Shown here one piece after another: positions 1 through 13,786 of a stretch of DNA of 64,000 nt. Under the pieces are notes generated by a model. The model had not been told where the DNA came from. It did no database searches and saw nothing but the letters and a program-made list of their open reading frames with translations. The position numbers and the translations under genes were made by a program. Source of the stretch: Erythrocercus mccallii (taxonomy: Eukaryota; Chordata; Aves; Passeriformes; Dicruridae); assembly GCA_013397435.1 (NCBI GenBank), contig VZRG01001552.1, positions 39,816-103,815 of the forward strand, given 5' to 3'. Within the stretch, counting starts at the first letter, position 1, and each line of letters opens with the position of its first letter.

Positions 1-3000
1 TTCATAAAAATGCTCCCACCTCATGTGGGAAAGAGGAGATAGACATTATCACAAGCACTTCACTTACTGCAAGACTTTTGCTAGCAGCACATCAGTGTCA
101 CAGCTGAATTATGATATTCCAGAAATGCCAGCCTTCATAACTACGAAAGTGACCACAATTTCAATGAATTGGAAGGACACATGAAGGGCTATTTAACAGC
201 AGGATGAAAGCAATACGGCATTAACCTTCCATTTCTTCCCGCTCCTCCTCTGCCAGTAGCTGCCTGTTTGCATTTCAAGATCACTTAAAGTGAGGTTAGC
301 AGCTTGTCTTTCACTGTATTTTAGTGGTCTTTGATTCCATTTCACAGTCAGATCTCCAATACAGAAGATGTACATGAAGCGGTGGTTGGGGCGGCAGCAG
401 CCCCAGGGAGCTCCTGGGATGGGAGCGGGCACCTGGCAGGGGCAGGGCAGGCACAGCCCAGCCGGCAGCTCCAGCCCCGCAGCGCTCCCAGACCTCGGCA
501 GCCCACGGGGCGCAGGAGCAAGCACCAGCACCCAGGAGGGCTGCAACACCCTGGCAGAGCCACGGGAAAACCATGGCTTCGGACTGTGCTCCGCCAACAT
601 TCACTAAGCTTGTTTTGTGAAACAATTGCCATCGCATTGGGCGCTCGGAAGCAATAATCCGGTTATAAAAATTTACAAGTGACCATGAATTTTCAGTCGG
701 ATCTTTCCATTAGGATGAATTGTAAGCAGTGTAATAGTCATAAAGTAGCCCCACAGAGAAAATCATCTCTGTAATTAATTGTGCCATTTGACTAATAAAA
801 TAATGTATATTTCCATTAACAAAACTGAATGCTACCAGAACTGATTTTCAGCTTTCTTTGATGTAAACACAGCTTATTATCTTGATTAATCCTTCTCCAG
901 GCTTTGTTTTCTGGAAGACCTTTATCTCAAAGAAAGCCACGCAGAAGCAGTATTTTTACCTTTATAGCCTCAGATATGAAGTAGGATCCAAGACCCGATC
1001 CAAGACCATATTCATGTTACTAATGCTAAAATCACCTTGGAAGCAGGTCCGTGTTAGTAAAGAGGCTGCAGCAGCCCTGAGGCTCAGTACTGAGAGCATC
1101 ATCCTTCGGTGGCAAGCGGCCGGGATGCTCCGCTCCGTGCCTGACCCGGAGGGAAACGCTCCCTGCCGCGGGGCAGCCCCGGGCGCTCCGGCCTTCCCCG
1201 CTCCCTTCTGACCTCCAGAGCACCATTATCTCCTCACAGCCCGCTTAGGATTGCCGGGCTACCTGCTCACAAGGTTTCCCAAGGGACGTCTCCCCTGTGA
1301 TCCCGAGCTGTCCGTGTTGTCCCTTCCCCGCTCCGGGCCGGGCAGGGCAGAGCCCGCCCGGGGCTGGTGCCGAACCCTCGGGACAGCATCACCAGCCCCA
1401 AACAGGTAACGAGGCAGAAACGCTTCCCTCTGCTGGCAGAGTCTATTTCAGCCTATGGAAATGGGGGCTTTTTAAAACTCTGCTAATTGAGAATCCAAAA
1501 GAGACCCCTAATTAACGGCAGAAACAGCCAATACTGCCCAGAATGCAGTCTGATCATGGTCTCAATCCTCTGCCGTCAACGTACTGAAGTGCACATGAAC
1601 ACAAAAATCTTAAAAGTATAGAAGACAATATTCAAAATCAGCAGAACCAAAGCCTACATTGAAGTGCTTTCCTAAATCAAATTTTGAATCAAATAGCACA
1701 CTGTTTAATTAAAGAATTTCATTTGCATTCCCACCTTCCACTGCAGTTACAGCACATTGCTTAATTATATTTTCTAATCATGACAAGAAATGCAAAATCT
1801 CACTCACTACTTCTACTCCTTAATTTGCAGAAAACCTTTACAGTTTGCATAAATATTCACTGAAAAAATAACTGAAACGCTGGAGATGCAAGAATATCCT
1901 TTCTGTATTTTCAGAATATACACTTTTCAAATTAGATTTTTTCTAAATTCCTGTCAGACTCATTATGAAAACAGAACACCAGAGTGGGAAGTACAGTAGC
2001 ACAGTTTAGATGAGGAACAGATAATCCATATTATACAACATAAATCTGGGATTACTGAAGTAAACTTCACTAGTCTGCACTTGCAGTACCACAGTGTTGC
2101 AGTGATTAACAGGCTGAATATATATTCTTTACTTTAAACAGTATTTAAAGATATTGCAAACTACTCAGTAATTTAAAACAAATTTTGTTTCCAGCAACTT
2201 GCCTTAAAATCAGCCAGTGCTTGTTCAGCAGTAACGATGTTCTTCTTTTAGAAACTACACAGAGCAGCAATTACATCATTAAACTGAATCATAAATGAAT
2301 TACCTCGAATTTTCCTGCACAACTTTGCTTTGATTGTTATTGTAAAGGTTCTATCATCATTTAAATATGCAGCTTCAACAAATAAGTTTTCTTGTGTTCT
2401 GTTAATCTCCTTGTTCTTTTAAGTTTTTTAACTTTACAGCCTGAAGAGGCTGCGAGCATTTGCTGAGCAGGTGGGAATCCCTCTGCAGGGAGGATCCACC
2501 AAGATGAGAATCCCTCTGCAGGTGGCTCTCCCCATCAAGGCTGACTTCATCCTGCTTCAGGCCAAAATGCCCTTTACATTACTTACTTTTATTTTGTGTG
2601 CATTCCACCTCTTTATCCCTAGAGGTGACCCAAGGACTTCACACAATCAAATGTATGGAAATCACGATCCATTTAATCCCTTCTTGAAATTTTTTCGACT
2701 GCTGCAGAGGAAAACAAGGGCACAAGTACCCAAGGGTCTGCACTTCCAGTAAAAGCACTTCTGAAATTCTGTCTGCTCTTATCTGAGTAGCGGGGTGGGT
2801 GGTTTCTCACTCACTGCACTACAAAGCAGATTTGTTTGAATACATCTATTGTGCAGGCTGCCTGCTCTGCACTGGGTTGTCTCTGGGCACCACCTTTTAT
2901 TCTCATTAGTGAAGGGATACCTTTGGGAATGATTTTATCTCAGACATTAGTCTTGAAAACTGTTTGTTTTGAGGGCATTTGGTTTACCATGCATAACAAA

Positions 3001-6000
3001 AGCAGTAGGCTGCCTTGGAAAGAGAAAAAAATTCTCATGTAGTTTTATCAAACATGACAAATAAGCATCTCTGAATCCTTTACTTCATTACAATTTCAGA
3101 TGCAAATAAAGATAGAAATCTAAAATTTATAATCCTTAGGCTTTTCTTCCATCTCATAACTAGGGGAGAGAATTAATTTAAGACAAATTAAGATTGTTGT
3201 CAATAAGATTTAAACCAACAATGATGGAAATGCATTGTGAAAGTGTTGAATGAGAGCATAATTTCCCAAACACTACTAGCAATCAAAATTTAAATATCTT
3301 TTCACCCATAGTCTTCAAAGCAGCTCATGAAGCATTATTTTGACCTTTGTGTTACAGATGAGGCAATTAAGGCAGAGAGTTAAAACCTCAGATGTTCTTG
3401 AAATGTTCTTGTTGCTTTGAAATTTTTATCAGGAGAAAAAATGCATTTTTTCCAGTGAAAAGCTGAAATCAAATCCGTTTGCATTACAGAGGTGCAGACA
3501 AAATGGCCCAACAAGTAGCATGTATGAGAATGAAAATGGAAACTACTATAATTATCTTAAGACTTAAACTACCTCCAGCTCAGCCTTTGACCAGAAACCT
3601 TGGTAAATGCATAGACCTAAACTGACTGTCATTGCTTTTATATGCGTTTAGATTTCTGTGTGTACAGCTTCCAGAGCATTCTGTAGACGACTGATAACAA
3701 TTCTGAAGCTACTGTTTACAACTTTATACAAATTCTACAGGGTCACAGTCACGCAGTGGTGCAGAGTCTATAAAACCAATACAACTATTCATGCAGGAGA
3801 GAGTAGAGCCAGGGAACACTGAGGTCTCCTTGCATTTAAGGAATTTGCTGGAATTTAGCCTCTAATATTTTCAGGTTTTGCTTTCCTCGATAAATTCCTA
3901 TGTTGAATTCTTAAGGTAAACTTACCTGAGCTCCCATAATCCTTTAACTCTAGGATGCAGTGTTGTCAAGGAACATTGTTTTTCCTGAATAGCTCCACAA
4001 CCAGCAGTGACAGCAAAGAGATCATGTACACTTTACATAACATAAAATAGCTTTTTTCTTCTTCATTTGTGAATTTAGGACAGGTCCAGGACATCAACTT
4101 AATTCAATTTACTTACTCTCTTAAACAGAATCGATAACAAAACTGTTTTTCCACGAGAAAAAACTAAGAGCTTCATATTTCACCTGGACATGTTTCTGTC
4201 TCCGATGATAATTAGCTCATCTGTCTCAGCTGTGAGAGTTAACGATCTCCACTCACTCTCCTGACTTCACGCTCACCCTGGTGAGCAGCGTTTAGAGGGT
4301 CATGGCTTGGTTGTAACTATGCCTGTAACAAGTCGTGGTAAAGGGAAGGAAAAGGGTAGAAGTGTTGCCATACCAGTGACAGCTGCTGCAAACTTCTGAT
4401 TTAAATCTACCATTGCCTTCCTCTCTGATCCTTTCTGACTGGCACTAAGTGCTGTCAGCCAACCCTTCAACCTAAAGAAAACAGGCTTTAGAAAGAGAGG
4501 TCATCACTTGCATGGGAGTGTGCTTGGAGACCTCCTCAGGCAACAAAGACTGTAAAAGTGATGCTGTTTGCATAAGAAATAAAACTTAGACCAGATAAAA
4601 GGAAGGGGATGGAAAACAGATTCTCATTTTAAAGCTGGAGAGTTGTCCCTGCAAGACTAAATCATTTGCCCAAGGTCAGTACTTGAGACTGCTAAGCTGA
4701 AGACAATTTGTGTTCCTAGGCTGGCCATTAAGCACATAAAGCCATTCTTTCACTATTTTTGGAGAACTATTCCAATTATTTGACTTGGTACACGTGAAGT
4801 AGAGGAATAATGTATGTGAAGTGAATAAATACAACTCCATTATGACATGCCAGAGATGATGACTTAGATATTCAGCAAATTTAATAATGATGTGTCAGAA
4901 GCAGAGTCAGTCAGAAAATAATTCTTGACTTTAAACTAATAACAACAGGCAAGATCTGCTCGTCTCCCCAGGCAGTATCCAGGTATCCTGGGATATCAAG
5001 GACCACTAAGTAGAAAGAGAACTATTGGAATTACCACAGAGCTGTATTTATATGACCAGTGATACTTCACAGGCAATAACTTTACCTGTAAATATGTGAT
5101 GGGTCCATTTTTCCTTGTAGGAAAATGGATGAGCAACAGCATCTCACCACAACTCTTCAGCTCAAAGTGATTTGGACAACATGAAATCGCCTCCTTTTAA
5201 ATATAGTGCTAAAGCAGAAATTCATTTTATCATATTTAAATGTGCTCAAGTAATCATTATCATTGTACCTGAGCATCGCACACACCCCAACAGGTATACC
5301 TGGAGCAAAACAAAGATCATGCACCTATATTGTAGAAAGGGTTAAAGACAACCTAAATATTCTCTCACTGCCAGACTGGGTTAGATTTCCTCTATTTAAT
5401 CCTCGTTCTCACCCTAATTCTGCCACCTATGAGTAAATGAGTAGTTCACAAGAAGAAATCATTAAGTCCCCCTCCCACAACCATAATTTTTCATGGGATA
5501 GTTCAAGTACAAGAAGATGTCAGACCCTAAAGAGTTATCAGTTACACCAACACAAACCCAATTTGAACTCCTGAATGTCACCTGACTGTCAGGAAAGTCA
5601 GCTCTCACTCAACAGAGCCTTTAGCTCACCCATTTCTACAAGATTTGTGGAGGGTAGAACGTTGCTTGAACTGAACTGAAAATTGAACCAACATCTAAAG
5701 ACAGAGCACTGTATCAAAACTGTCACATTGTTCTCACACATCATCGAGCTACTTATGGCCTTCTAAAGAGCAAACCCCGCGCCAAGGCACATTCCTATGA
5801 CAAGTGAAATCACAGGGGACAGAAAACTCAATCCAGAGAACAGACATAACTACAGCTATAGCACAACTTCTTGCTTAGCTCAATGTTCAGCTCTTCAGCC
5901 AGATTCTAGGTTCCCATATTATTAGAGAAAATGTAATCTGGGGATATAAAATCAACCTTTTTTTGAGCCAGATATGAAAAGCATACTGAGCTTTCACTGA

Positions 6001-8279
6001 AGATTCCCATTCCCTACCTTGTTGCAGTGTCTATCAAAATTTCTACAAATACAAATCTTAAAAATACTCTGTCTAGTAAATGTCGTTCAAAAAAATCACT
6101 TATTCTAGAACATAACTGAAATGTAAAGAATTCATTCAAAATGCCTTTAATTCCTTGAAAACATTCCATGAGAACATCTATTGATTTAAAACTTGACTCT
6201 AAGAAACTGCTTTCTGCCAAAATAAATGTCAAAGCTCCTACAAATTCATTCAAAATGCAAAATTCAGAATTTCACCATCTGTGTCCTGATAGACACTTTA
6301 TTCACAGAGAATATGCATCACTGACTGGTGATACAGGACCAGCAAAGTCCTTGCTATTTAAGTCAGTTATGTCCTCCATCCAATACCAAATACAGATTTT
6401 ATTTTTAATAATAGTTAACTAATTAGCAGTCTCTGAAGCTCTGTGAGATTAACTTTTTCCTTGCTCCTGCTAAAATGAACAGAAATTTGGTCTAAGTAAG
6501 AAGAGATGCAGCATTAAAGAAACATTGCATTGCTGAAAGAGAAACAATCAGAGTAATGGACACAGGCTCTCTTATTAATAGATAACAATACCAGATAGAA
6601 CATGAGATAGAACTTACAGCCAGAGACTGTAATTACAGAAATATTGCTGGCACATTTAAAGCACAGTAGCTGCCAGAGAGATTGTTTACCAAAGGTCCAA
6701 AATACAGAAGAAAATCCATTCCTGGATGCTTTCTCTCTCTCTCCTATCATATTACTGTATCTAATCTAGGATTCTAAGGAGATTAGAGTTTTCAGAGCTG
6801 TCTTCTGGGGTGGGTAAATGTAATAAATATCCTTCAGAGTACAACTTGGTATTTCTGTCACAGGATTTACTGCAGCTGGCTTTGCAGCCAAGGTATATTT
6901 TTCAGACATTTATTTGTTGCCTGGTCATCAACATTAAAAGATTGAGAGTGGTTAAATAGAACAAAGGAAAAACAACCAGAAAAGTTGTAAGATTTAATTA
7001 AAGAAAGAAATCAAAGGGATGATAGCCAACAAAGGAAGCTTAAATGAAAAATTTACTACCTCTGGAAGCAACTCTGTGTGGAAGGTAATAAAATACCTGG
7101 CACTTGGGGTTCCTAGTGAAATGAATCATATCTTCACTACACAACTCTTCCACAAGCGTCTGAATAAAATCACTTCTTCCAACAGCTGCAACTGGATCTT
7201 GGTTTAGGATGAATAATATTTCTCTAATATTTATCTCATCTTTCTATTGGTACATGAGACCTGTCTAGACTCTGTCTGCCAAAATTCTGGCTTCAATTTC
7301 CTCTTGATGTTCTAAGTCACTGATTACAGGAAAAGCCCTGGATTTTCATGCTCTCTGGGGTGGAGGCAGGCTGGGCTACTCCTGCTAATCCTCACCCAGG
7401 AAGCATTTGTAATTTCATGATATTCAATCATAGTTCTTAATTGGCCTAAATTAAAGAAAAAAGGTAAATATTAATGTCACTCAAATTAGGCCATGGAAGC
7501 AAAATTAAAAGTTTTTAAAAAGATAATATTATAAACATTAAAAATTGCATTTTTATGAAGTTTTTCATTGACATCAAATAGGAATCTGATCAAAACCACT
7601 TTTTTTTTTTCTTAAGGTTTCACATCTTATTAATTAATGCTTATGCACTGGGATTAACATTCCCATAAGTCAGGAAAGCTACTGGAGACGACTGAAGAGT
7701 TAACATGCTATTAAAAAGTTCTCAAGCAAAGCCAAAGACAGAACCAAACCTGTTGACAACAAACAGAAATAACTGAGAAAGGTTTTATTTCAGTTATTCC
7801 TGCCAAATGCCCTTTGCACATGAAATTGAAAGAGAATGACTGAAAACATCCATATTTCCTTGCCAAGTGCTTAACAAATCTTTGGTGAGAATTAAGCTTA
7901 GATCACATTTCTTATATTAGAGAAACTGATTTTTAAAATTTTGCTACATTATGAAAGGATCTTTCTATGTTTTTCCCCCTGAGCTCTTGTGCATTTATTT
8001 GTTATTTCTGTTACTCCATTTAAACAGATTTTCTAGTTGTTACCTCCATGCAGGAGTATACAGTGGACAGATCACGTCAGCTGTTGGCAAGCCAAGCTTC
8101 CAGTAAACAATAAGAAAAACTACATGGACACTTGGGTAAGTGTGCAGGTGGGAGAACCCAAAATCACTGGAGAGAAGTTTGTCTATTAATTAGAAGTTCA
8201 TTTAAAAATGGGACAGCCACCTATGTGGTACTGGTGCATTGCTTTTAGAAGGAGGATCCCATGCTTCTTAAATGTTGTA
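1..8279. other. Intergenic sequence, no recognised gene
   Basis: The stretch is mostly AT-rich with only short ORFs that match no family I recognise and show no coding-like composition. Two small GC-rich patches stand out, at about 381-560 (G/C-rich, CAG/CCC-rich) and about 1110-1400 (several CpGs, CCCCGGGC-like). Either could be a small CpG island or a regulatory element, but no gene model is attached. The sequence at 660-900 and 1440-1530 is rich in TAAT/ATTA cores, as seen in conserved non-coding elements. No LINE, SINE or RNA gene was recognised. Confidence 0.6.
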
Positions 8280-8600
8280 AATGAAAAATCGCCAATCCGA
8301 TTTTAATGAAAAATGAAATGGTTTTATTGATTACAATTTCGGATTAATTTGGAATATAGAAAATTTGAGCCACGAAACCAAAATCCTTAGGTGCCGGCCC
8401 GGGAATTCGGCACCTGGTGGTACAGAGTCCAGCGTCAAAAGGACACCCCCTCTGCATCCACGAGAATGTGTCCTCTGCGCTGTGGTTTTATACTGTTTTC
8501 TGTAGCCCGAGGCAGAGATGCACAATGCAGGAGAGCAGCTCCTTTGGTGGGTACGAAGTCATCTGGATTGAAACAGTATAGTTTCGACTATGGCTGGGTG
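8280..8600 (-). mobile_element. Probable solo LTR fragment of an endogenous retrovirus
   Basis: Read on the minus strand, this block has the layout of a retroviral LTR. A TATA-like box (TATAAAA, plus-strand 8486-8492) is followed about 160 bases later by a polyadenylation signal (AATAAA, plus-strand 8323-8328). Between them is a CG-rich stretch with a 7-bp inverted repeat GGTGCCG/CGGCACC (8390-8396 and 8408-8414). It carries several CpGs and differs in composition from the AT-rich flanks. I could not find a convincing TG...CA pair or target-site duplication, so the ends are approximate and the family is unassigned. No gag, pol or env coding sequence is adjacent, which fits a solo LTR. It could instead be a non-retroviral promoter-like element. 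Confidence 0.5.
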
Positions 8601-11600
8601 TGTTGAACTGAAGACAGAAGCAGTTTTGTTTCTGAAAGGACGGTATTTTAGGCCTGGCTGGTACACAGTAGAATTTCTTAGCTCTGGCTTTGATGGGTGC
8701 GTCCTGCCCATCTGCCGCTGTGCTCTGTGTCTTGTGATTTTCCCTGTAAAAGCCTGACTTCCTACAGATACTATTTCTACAAATTAACAAAATATTCTTA
8801 TAAAATAAGAGCACGAATTACATCATAGATTCATCTATAACATTAAACAAATGTGTGTTTTAAAAAATTCAAGACTTTACATGCACAAAAGTTCACACCA
8901 ATTGCCTTGGACAAACACATAACCAATTACAGTGAAAGTAAAGAAGCTTTTCCAAAATTCTCTAATTCAAATCAAATAAAGGAAAAAGATCATATTTACT
9001 ATCATGAAAACCAAGTTCCAACAATAATAAAAATCAGAATATCTTCAATTCTTCTCTGCATAAATTATCTTTCTTATCCTTCTCTACAGCTGTTAAGTTT
9101 TGTTTAGGGTTTGGAATTTTATTTTCCTTTCAAAAAACATACAATACTCTGGATTCTGATCTCAATTTTTCTTTTTTTTTTTTACTTCTGTTACTAAAAA
9201 CATTGCAATTTATTTTATCACCATGTGTACTAACACTAAACCACAGCATCATTCAGCTAAATGGGTGAATCTGAGATCTGTTCTGCTCTCAGTGTTGTCC
9301 CCAGTGCACTGCAATTAGAGAAACACCTGGTTTGAATAATTTCTCTACACTTTACTGTAAAAATTCAGTGTCCAACAGACCAAAATTCCACCTCAGCCTG
9401 CAATAAAAATAATGTATGTATAAGGCACTCAGATTTGTACAGGGATGTGGACTTCTCTCCTGTGTCCTCAGTTACCATATCCTTTGTGGAACAAATAAAA
9501 AGGGAAAATGAGATTTGCTAAACTTTTTTCTGACATTGTATGCAATAAGAATTTTTAAAAGAAATCGATTTGGAGGCTGGCCAAACCCTATCTTTTGCAG
9601 AGATCAGCCTGGAATTGTCTTCTGGGAATATGATTGCTCTCACTGCTGACATAAAGCAGCTCAGTCTATCACCTACCATCACTCGATGGCATAAGCATTA
9701 GTTTTGCAGGTATTTCTGAAAAATAAAATGTGTTTTAATATTTCTCCACTACCTTCTCAGCTCTGTGGAGTTCATTTTTCTGAACCCAATGCTCATTTTG
9801 TGCCTCTCCTATGTGTGATTTTTATTTGCATATATTCTTACGTTAACACTGTAACACTCACACAGGCACAGAGTACAACAAAGATTTTTAAATGCACCTA
9901 GAGTTCGCCAAACGCTTCCAGATTGGCTATTCAGAAAGCCAGCCTGCACACTCACGAGTTTTGAAATCTTGAATGATGCTGAGAGCAACTCAGGAGATGA
10001 GCCTTATCCTGTCACCACAATGACCTGAATACAAGGTTATTTCCTGCTGGGGCTATCAGCAAGCTCAATAACTGTCCTAATCTGCATATGCAGCTATTTC
10101 ACCTGGAACTTCTACCATGCTTAGGTCTATAAACCTCAGGATGCTCATCACTACAAAAAATTACTTTCCAGTCACCATGAAGTTCTTCAGCCCCTTTGTA
10201 AGTATTTTCACACTTCTAAGATGACAAAAATATATATCATACACACACCATAACCTAGAAATTGGATCACAGGGTACTGGACCAAGATAGAAGCTATTAC
10301 CAGCAGAAATGGAAAAGTTTGGTCATGCCACTTTACCTCCCCTCTCACCTTACCTTAAACAATCTGCTCCATACCCAGGAAAACTTCCTCTTAACTCTTG
10401 GCATGTGTACAGAGAATATGTGAAGTAATGCCCAGAAACATCAGCCTTGCAAATATTGCCTGGCTGAGCTCATGCATTTACCTCTTCAGGAGCACCCACC
10501 ACTCTGCAAACACAAACCCTCCTGTCCTCTTGAAGGAGAGCACTAATAAAAGGCAACAAATCCCACCTCCTATATTTGAGAGGAAGGTTTCAAAGAGCAA
10601 CAATTTCATAGTCACAGTAAATCCCTGGTGATCTACACGGGAGCAGAAACGCATCCATGAAAAGTGATTCTAGTGTTATACTTGCATAAATATTTTCCAT
10701 TTTAGAAATTTTCATTAAAAAGAAAAATTGCCACCTCCTCGCGCAGACTTGGTCTAAACAGCGTTCCTTGCTGCACTGTGTAAACTAAGAATCTATTAGT
10801 ACTTTTATAAAACAATCATTTTCCAAGCCGTATTGTGTTGCTGCTGGAGGCCAAAGAATTGGTACATTTCTTGTTCCCTGTTCATATGAGTGCTAAATCT
10901 CTGGTTCAGATGCTCTGTGTACATATTATTCCTAATCCTGGCAATGTTGCTTTGGCTTTTCCAAGAACCAGGATAATGCAGCAAAATTATTCTTTTCAAA
11001 AGGAACAGAAGCCACAGACTTGAGAAAATTTATTTCTAAATGGCACATAAAAGTAGCAAAGTCTTCCTAGAATAAAATCCCACCTTTAGAACAACCATCA
11101 CAAGCATCACAAAGAAAGATGCAAGAAACACAAAAAACAGAGTAATGGAAAATATTTTTTAAATCCTTTCTTATATTCACCTTTTGGTTGTTGCTTAGCT
11201 CATTACGAGTCTTTGTAAAACCAAAAAATGTTTGCTCAAAGGAGTGGGACATTTACATTAGTGTGAACCAGCTTCTGTTAACTATGTCATTTGGGAGGAA
11301 GTTGAGTGTATTTATTATATGGATGCAAAAAGTTTCCAGTTTTTTGTCTTACAGATTTACCTTCTATGTGCATGAAAAAGAGGAAATATAATTTCATTTT
11401 TTTTTGTAGTGTTATTCATTGCCTCCTTCACCATTGCTATCACTTTTTAATTACCAATTAGATGGATTTGTTCTGATAATCTAAAGTTAAAAAAAATCAG
11501 TGTTCTCTAGAATTTTCTCACAATTATTTTTTACTACATTAAAAATTTTTAATTCTACTGTAATTCCTTAAAGAGCCCCTTTTCCCTCTGAGCCCCCAGT

Positions 11601-13304
11601 TGGCAGTGTCATGTAATAGCTCCTACTGGAGAAATACATCTGGGGCCAAATTGTTAGCTGTGGTGATCTCATGGATTAAAAATTACTCTGAGCATTCGGT
11701 TTTCTAAAAGATGGGACTGGGCACAGAGAGGTAAAAGAAAACTGACATTACTGTGTAAACTGACATTTAGCTTGGGAGGAAGTTAATGAGCTCCATCCTG
11801 TCAAAGCCTGAAATTGCCTGTGAGCTTTCCTAGAAGAAGCTTTAACAAATGAATAGGAATAATTTTTCAGCAAAAAAAAAAAAAACATGAATAGAAACTT
11901 ACTCCAACTGCTTCTAGGATGGGTGGTCAGGAGGATAAAAATACATCAGGCCTGGCACATGTAAGCAAAGCAAGGAGTGTGGCTGTTACAGATGCCACAG
12001 GAGCCAGTGGAATGAAAGACTGGACCGTCCCTTTGACATGTACTTGGGCAGTTCCACATTCATTTCCAGTCTAGGAAACGAGCCACAGCATTGAGACAAC
12101 AACGTCACATGCACAGCCTCTGCCTGAACACCTCCATCCCATTCAGAGAGAGCTGTGCCTTGCATGGGAAGTACCAGGGTTTCTATCATATTCGATCTTG
12201 GATGACAAATGTATCTGCTGTAAAAATGCTTTCTGACAAAGAATGGGCAAGAGATACATTCTTTACAGTAATATCATTAAAGAAAATGATTGCAGCCCAA
12301 ATCCTCCTCCATCTCTTTAGCAACACTTTGAAGGAACTATGCAGTTCTGAGTCTCATTATTCATCGTAGCAGTGTGGTGGAAAAGGTCTTTAATGCCCTA
12401 GAGAACTAAATGGCCTCAAATGCCCCACTGGGAAGGATGTTGATGCTTGAACTTTTGCACCCAAGTGTTTTTCACTCACTATTATTGGAAGGCTTGCAAA
12501 AGGCTGATCTCATAAAGTTTCTGTGCAATATTAATAAGATATTCTGTGTTCTGACAGGACTGTCAATATGGGATTGATAACTATGCCTTTGAAAGAGGTT
12601 CCCAAAAATGAAATGACAATGCTCATCAGTTTCATATATAGATTTAGAGTGACATAAATTAAAATATAAATTTAGTAGTGACTTTGGCATGTCTACACAA
12701 TACATGTATTTTAACTTCACGGAAGAACCACCCGGAGCAGAGTCATACCTCACAGAGGATCTCCAGAGACCTTTGTGGATTTCTTCCACAGGCTGCCACC
12801 GGAGCTGTTGTTAACCTAACCATTAGCAAAGGGAAGTTTCCCAGATGCAACATGTAAATAGCTCCTGCTGAGCCATACAGTGCTGACACCTCTTTAGAAA
12901 TGACAATTCTAAAGCCCAGCTTCTCACTAAACAGAAGCCTTCTGGTTGTAAAAGAATGGGAAGATGCTTTTAGGAGAGGAACAACACTTTGTGACAACCA
13001 TCTCAACCTCAAAAAAGCACATGCTGGAAACTGACAGGCCCCTTTCGTTTTCCTTGGGTGGAGAAGACACTTGTCTCATTCAATTCCCTTTTCAGTATTG
13101 TTGCTTTTAAAGTGACAAATGAATAAATAAACAACATCTGGGTTGCAGAGCAGCCATCTGGGAAAATCTTGGAAGTGAAGTGTAGAAGGGCCCCTAGAGA
13201 ATGCTCAAGAGGCAGAGAATGGAAAACTGCCTGCAGATGCACTCACCAGAACCAGGGCTCCAGCTTCCCTGCTGCAGGCGTGGCGAGGAGCCCATCCCTC
13301 GCCT
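8601..13304. other. Intergenic sequence, no recognised gene
   Basis: AT-rich sequence with short ORFs only. Homopolymer runs occur near 9170 (T-rich) and 11870 (A-rich). No repeat family, RNA gene or coding exon was recognised. The last 60 bases before the assembly gap become GC-rich. Confidence 0.6.
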
Positions 13305-13694
13305 NNNNNNNNNNNNNNNNNNNNNNNNNNNNNNNNNNNNNNNNNNNNNNNNNNNNNNNNNNNNNNNNNNNNNNNNNNNNNNNNNNNNNNNNNNNNNNNN
13401 NNNNNNNNNNNNNNNNNNNNNNNNNNNNNNNNNNNNNNNNNNNNNNNNNNNNNNNNNNNNNNNNNNNNNNNNNNNNNNNNNNNNNNNNNNNNNNNNNNNN
13501 NNNNNNNNNNNNNNNNNNNNNNNNNNNNNNNNNNNNNNNNNNNNNNNNNNNNNNNNNNNNNNNNNNNNNNNNNNNNNNNNNNNNNNNNNNNNNNNNNNNN
13601 NNNNNNNNNNNNNNNNNNNNNNNNNNNNNNNNNNNNNNNNNNNNNNNNNNNNNNNNNNNNNNNNNNNNNNNNNNNNNNNNNNNNNNNNNNNNNN
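13305..13694. other. Assembly gap (390 N)
   Basis: A run of 390 undetermined bases. Open frames that appear to cross it are artefacts of translating N. The right edge opens directly inside a GC-rich tandem repeat, so the missing sequence is probably more of that repeat and the true length may differ. Confidence 0.99.
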
Positions 13695-13786
13695 CCGGCA
13701 CAGCCTGACTGGTACAAACCCAGCGGTGTGCAGGGCAAACCCGGCACAGCCTGACTGGTACAAACGCAGCAGTGTGCAGGGCATCT
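13695..13786. repeat. 46-bp GC-rich minisatellite abutting the gap
   Basis: Two nearly identical copies of a 46-bp unit beginning CCGGCACAGCCTGACTGGTA start at 13695 and 13741. They differ at a few positions (for example CCCAGCGG versus CGCAGCAG). The first copy touches the assembly gap, so the array very likely extends into it. The unit length is not a multiple of 3, so the repeat reads in different frames. Confidence 0.85.

Noticed and set aside
6129..6258. 16-bp direct repeat AATTCATTCAAAATGC at 6129 and 6243
   Set aside because: Too short, and no flanking element or target-duplication structure between the copies.
8390..8414. GAATTCGGCAC resembling a cDNA-library adaptor (possible contamination)
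   Set aside because: It is part of a perfect local inverted repeat inside a coherent LTR-like block, so chance resemblance is more likely.
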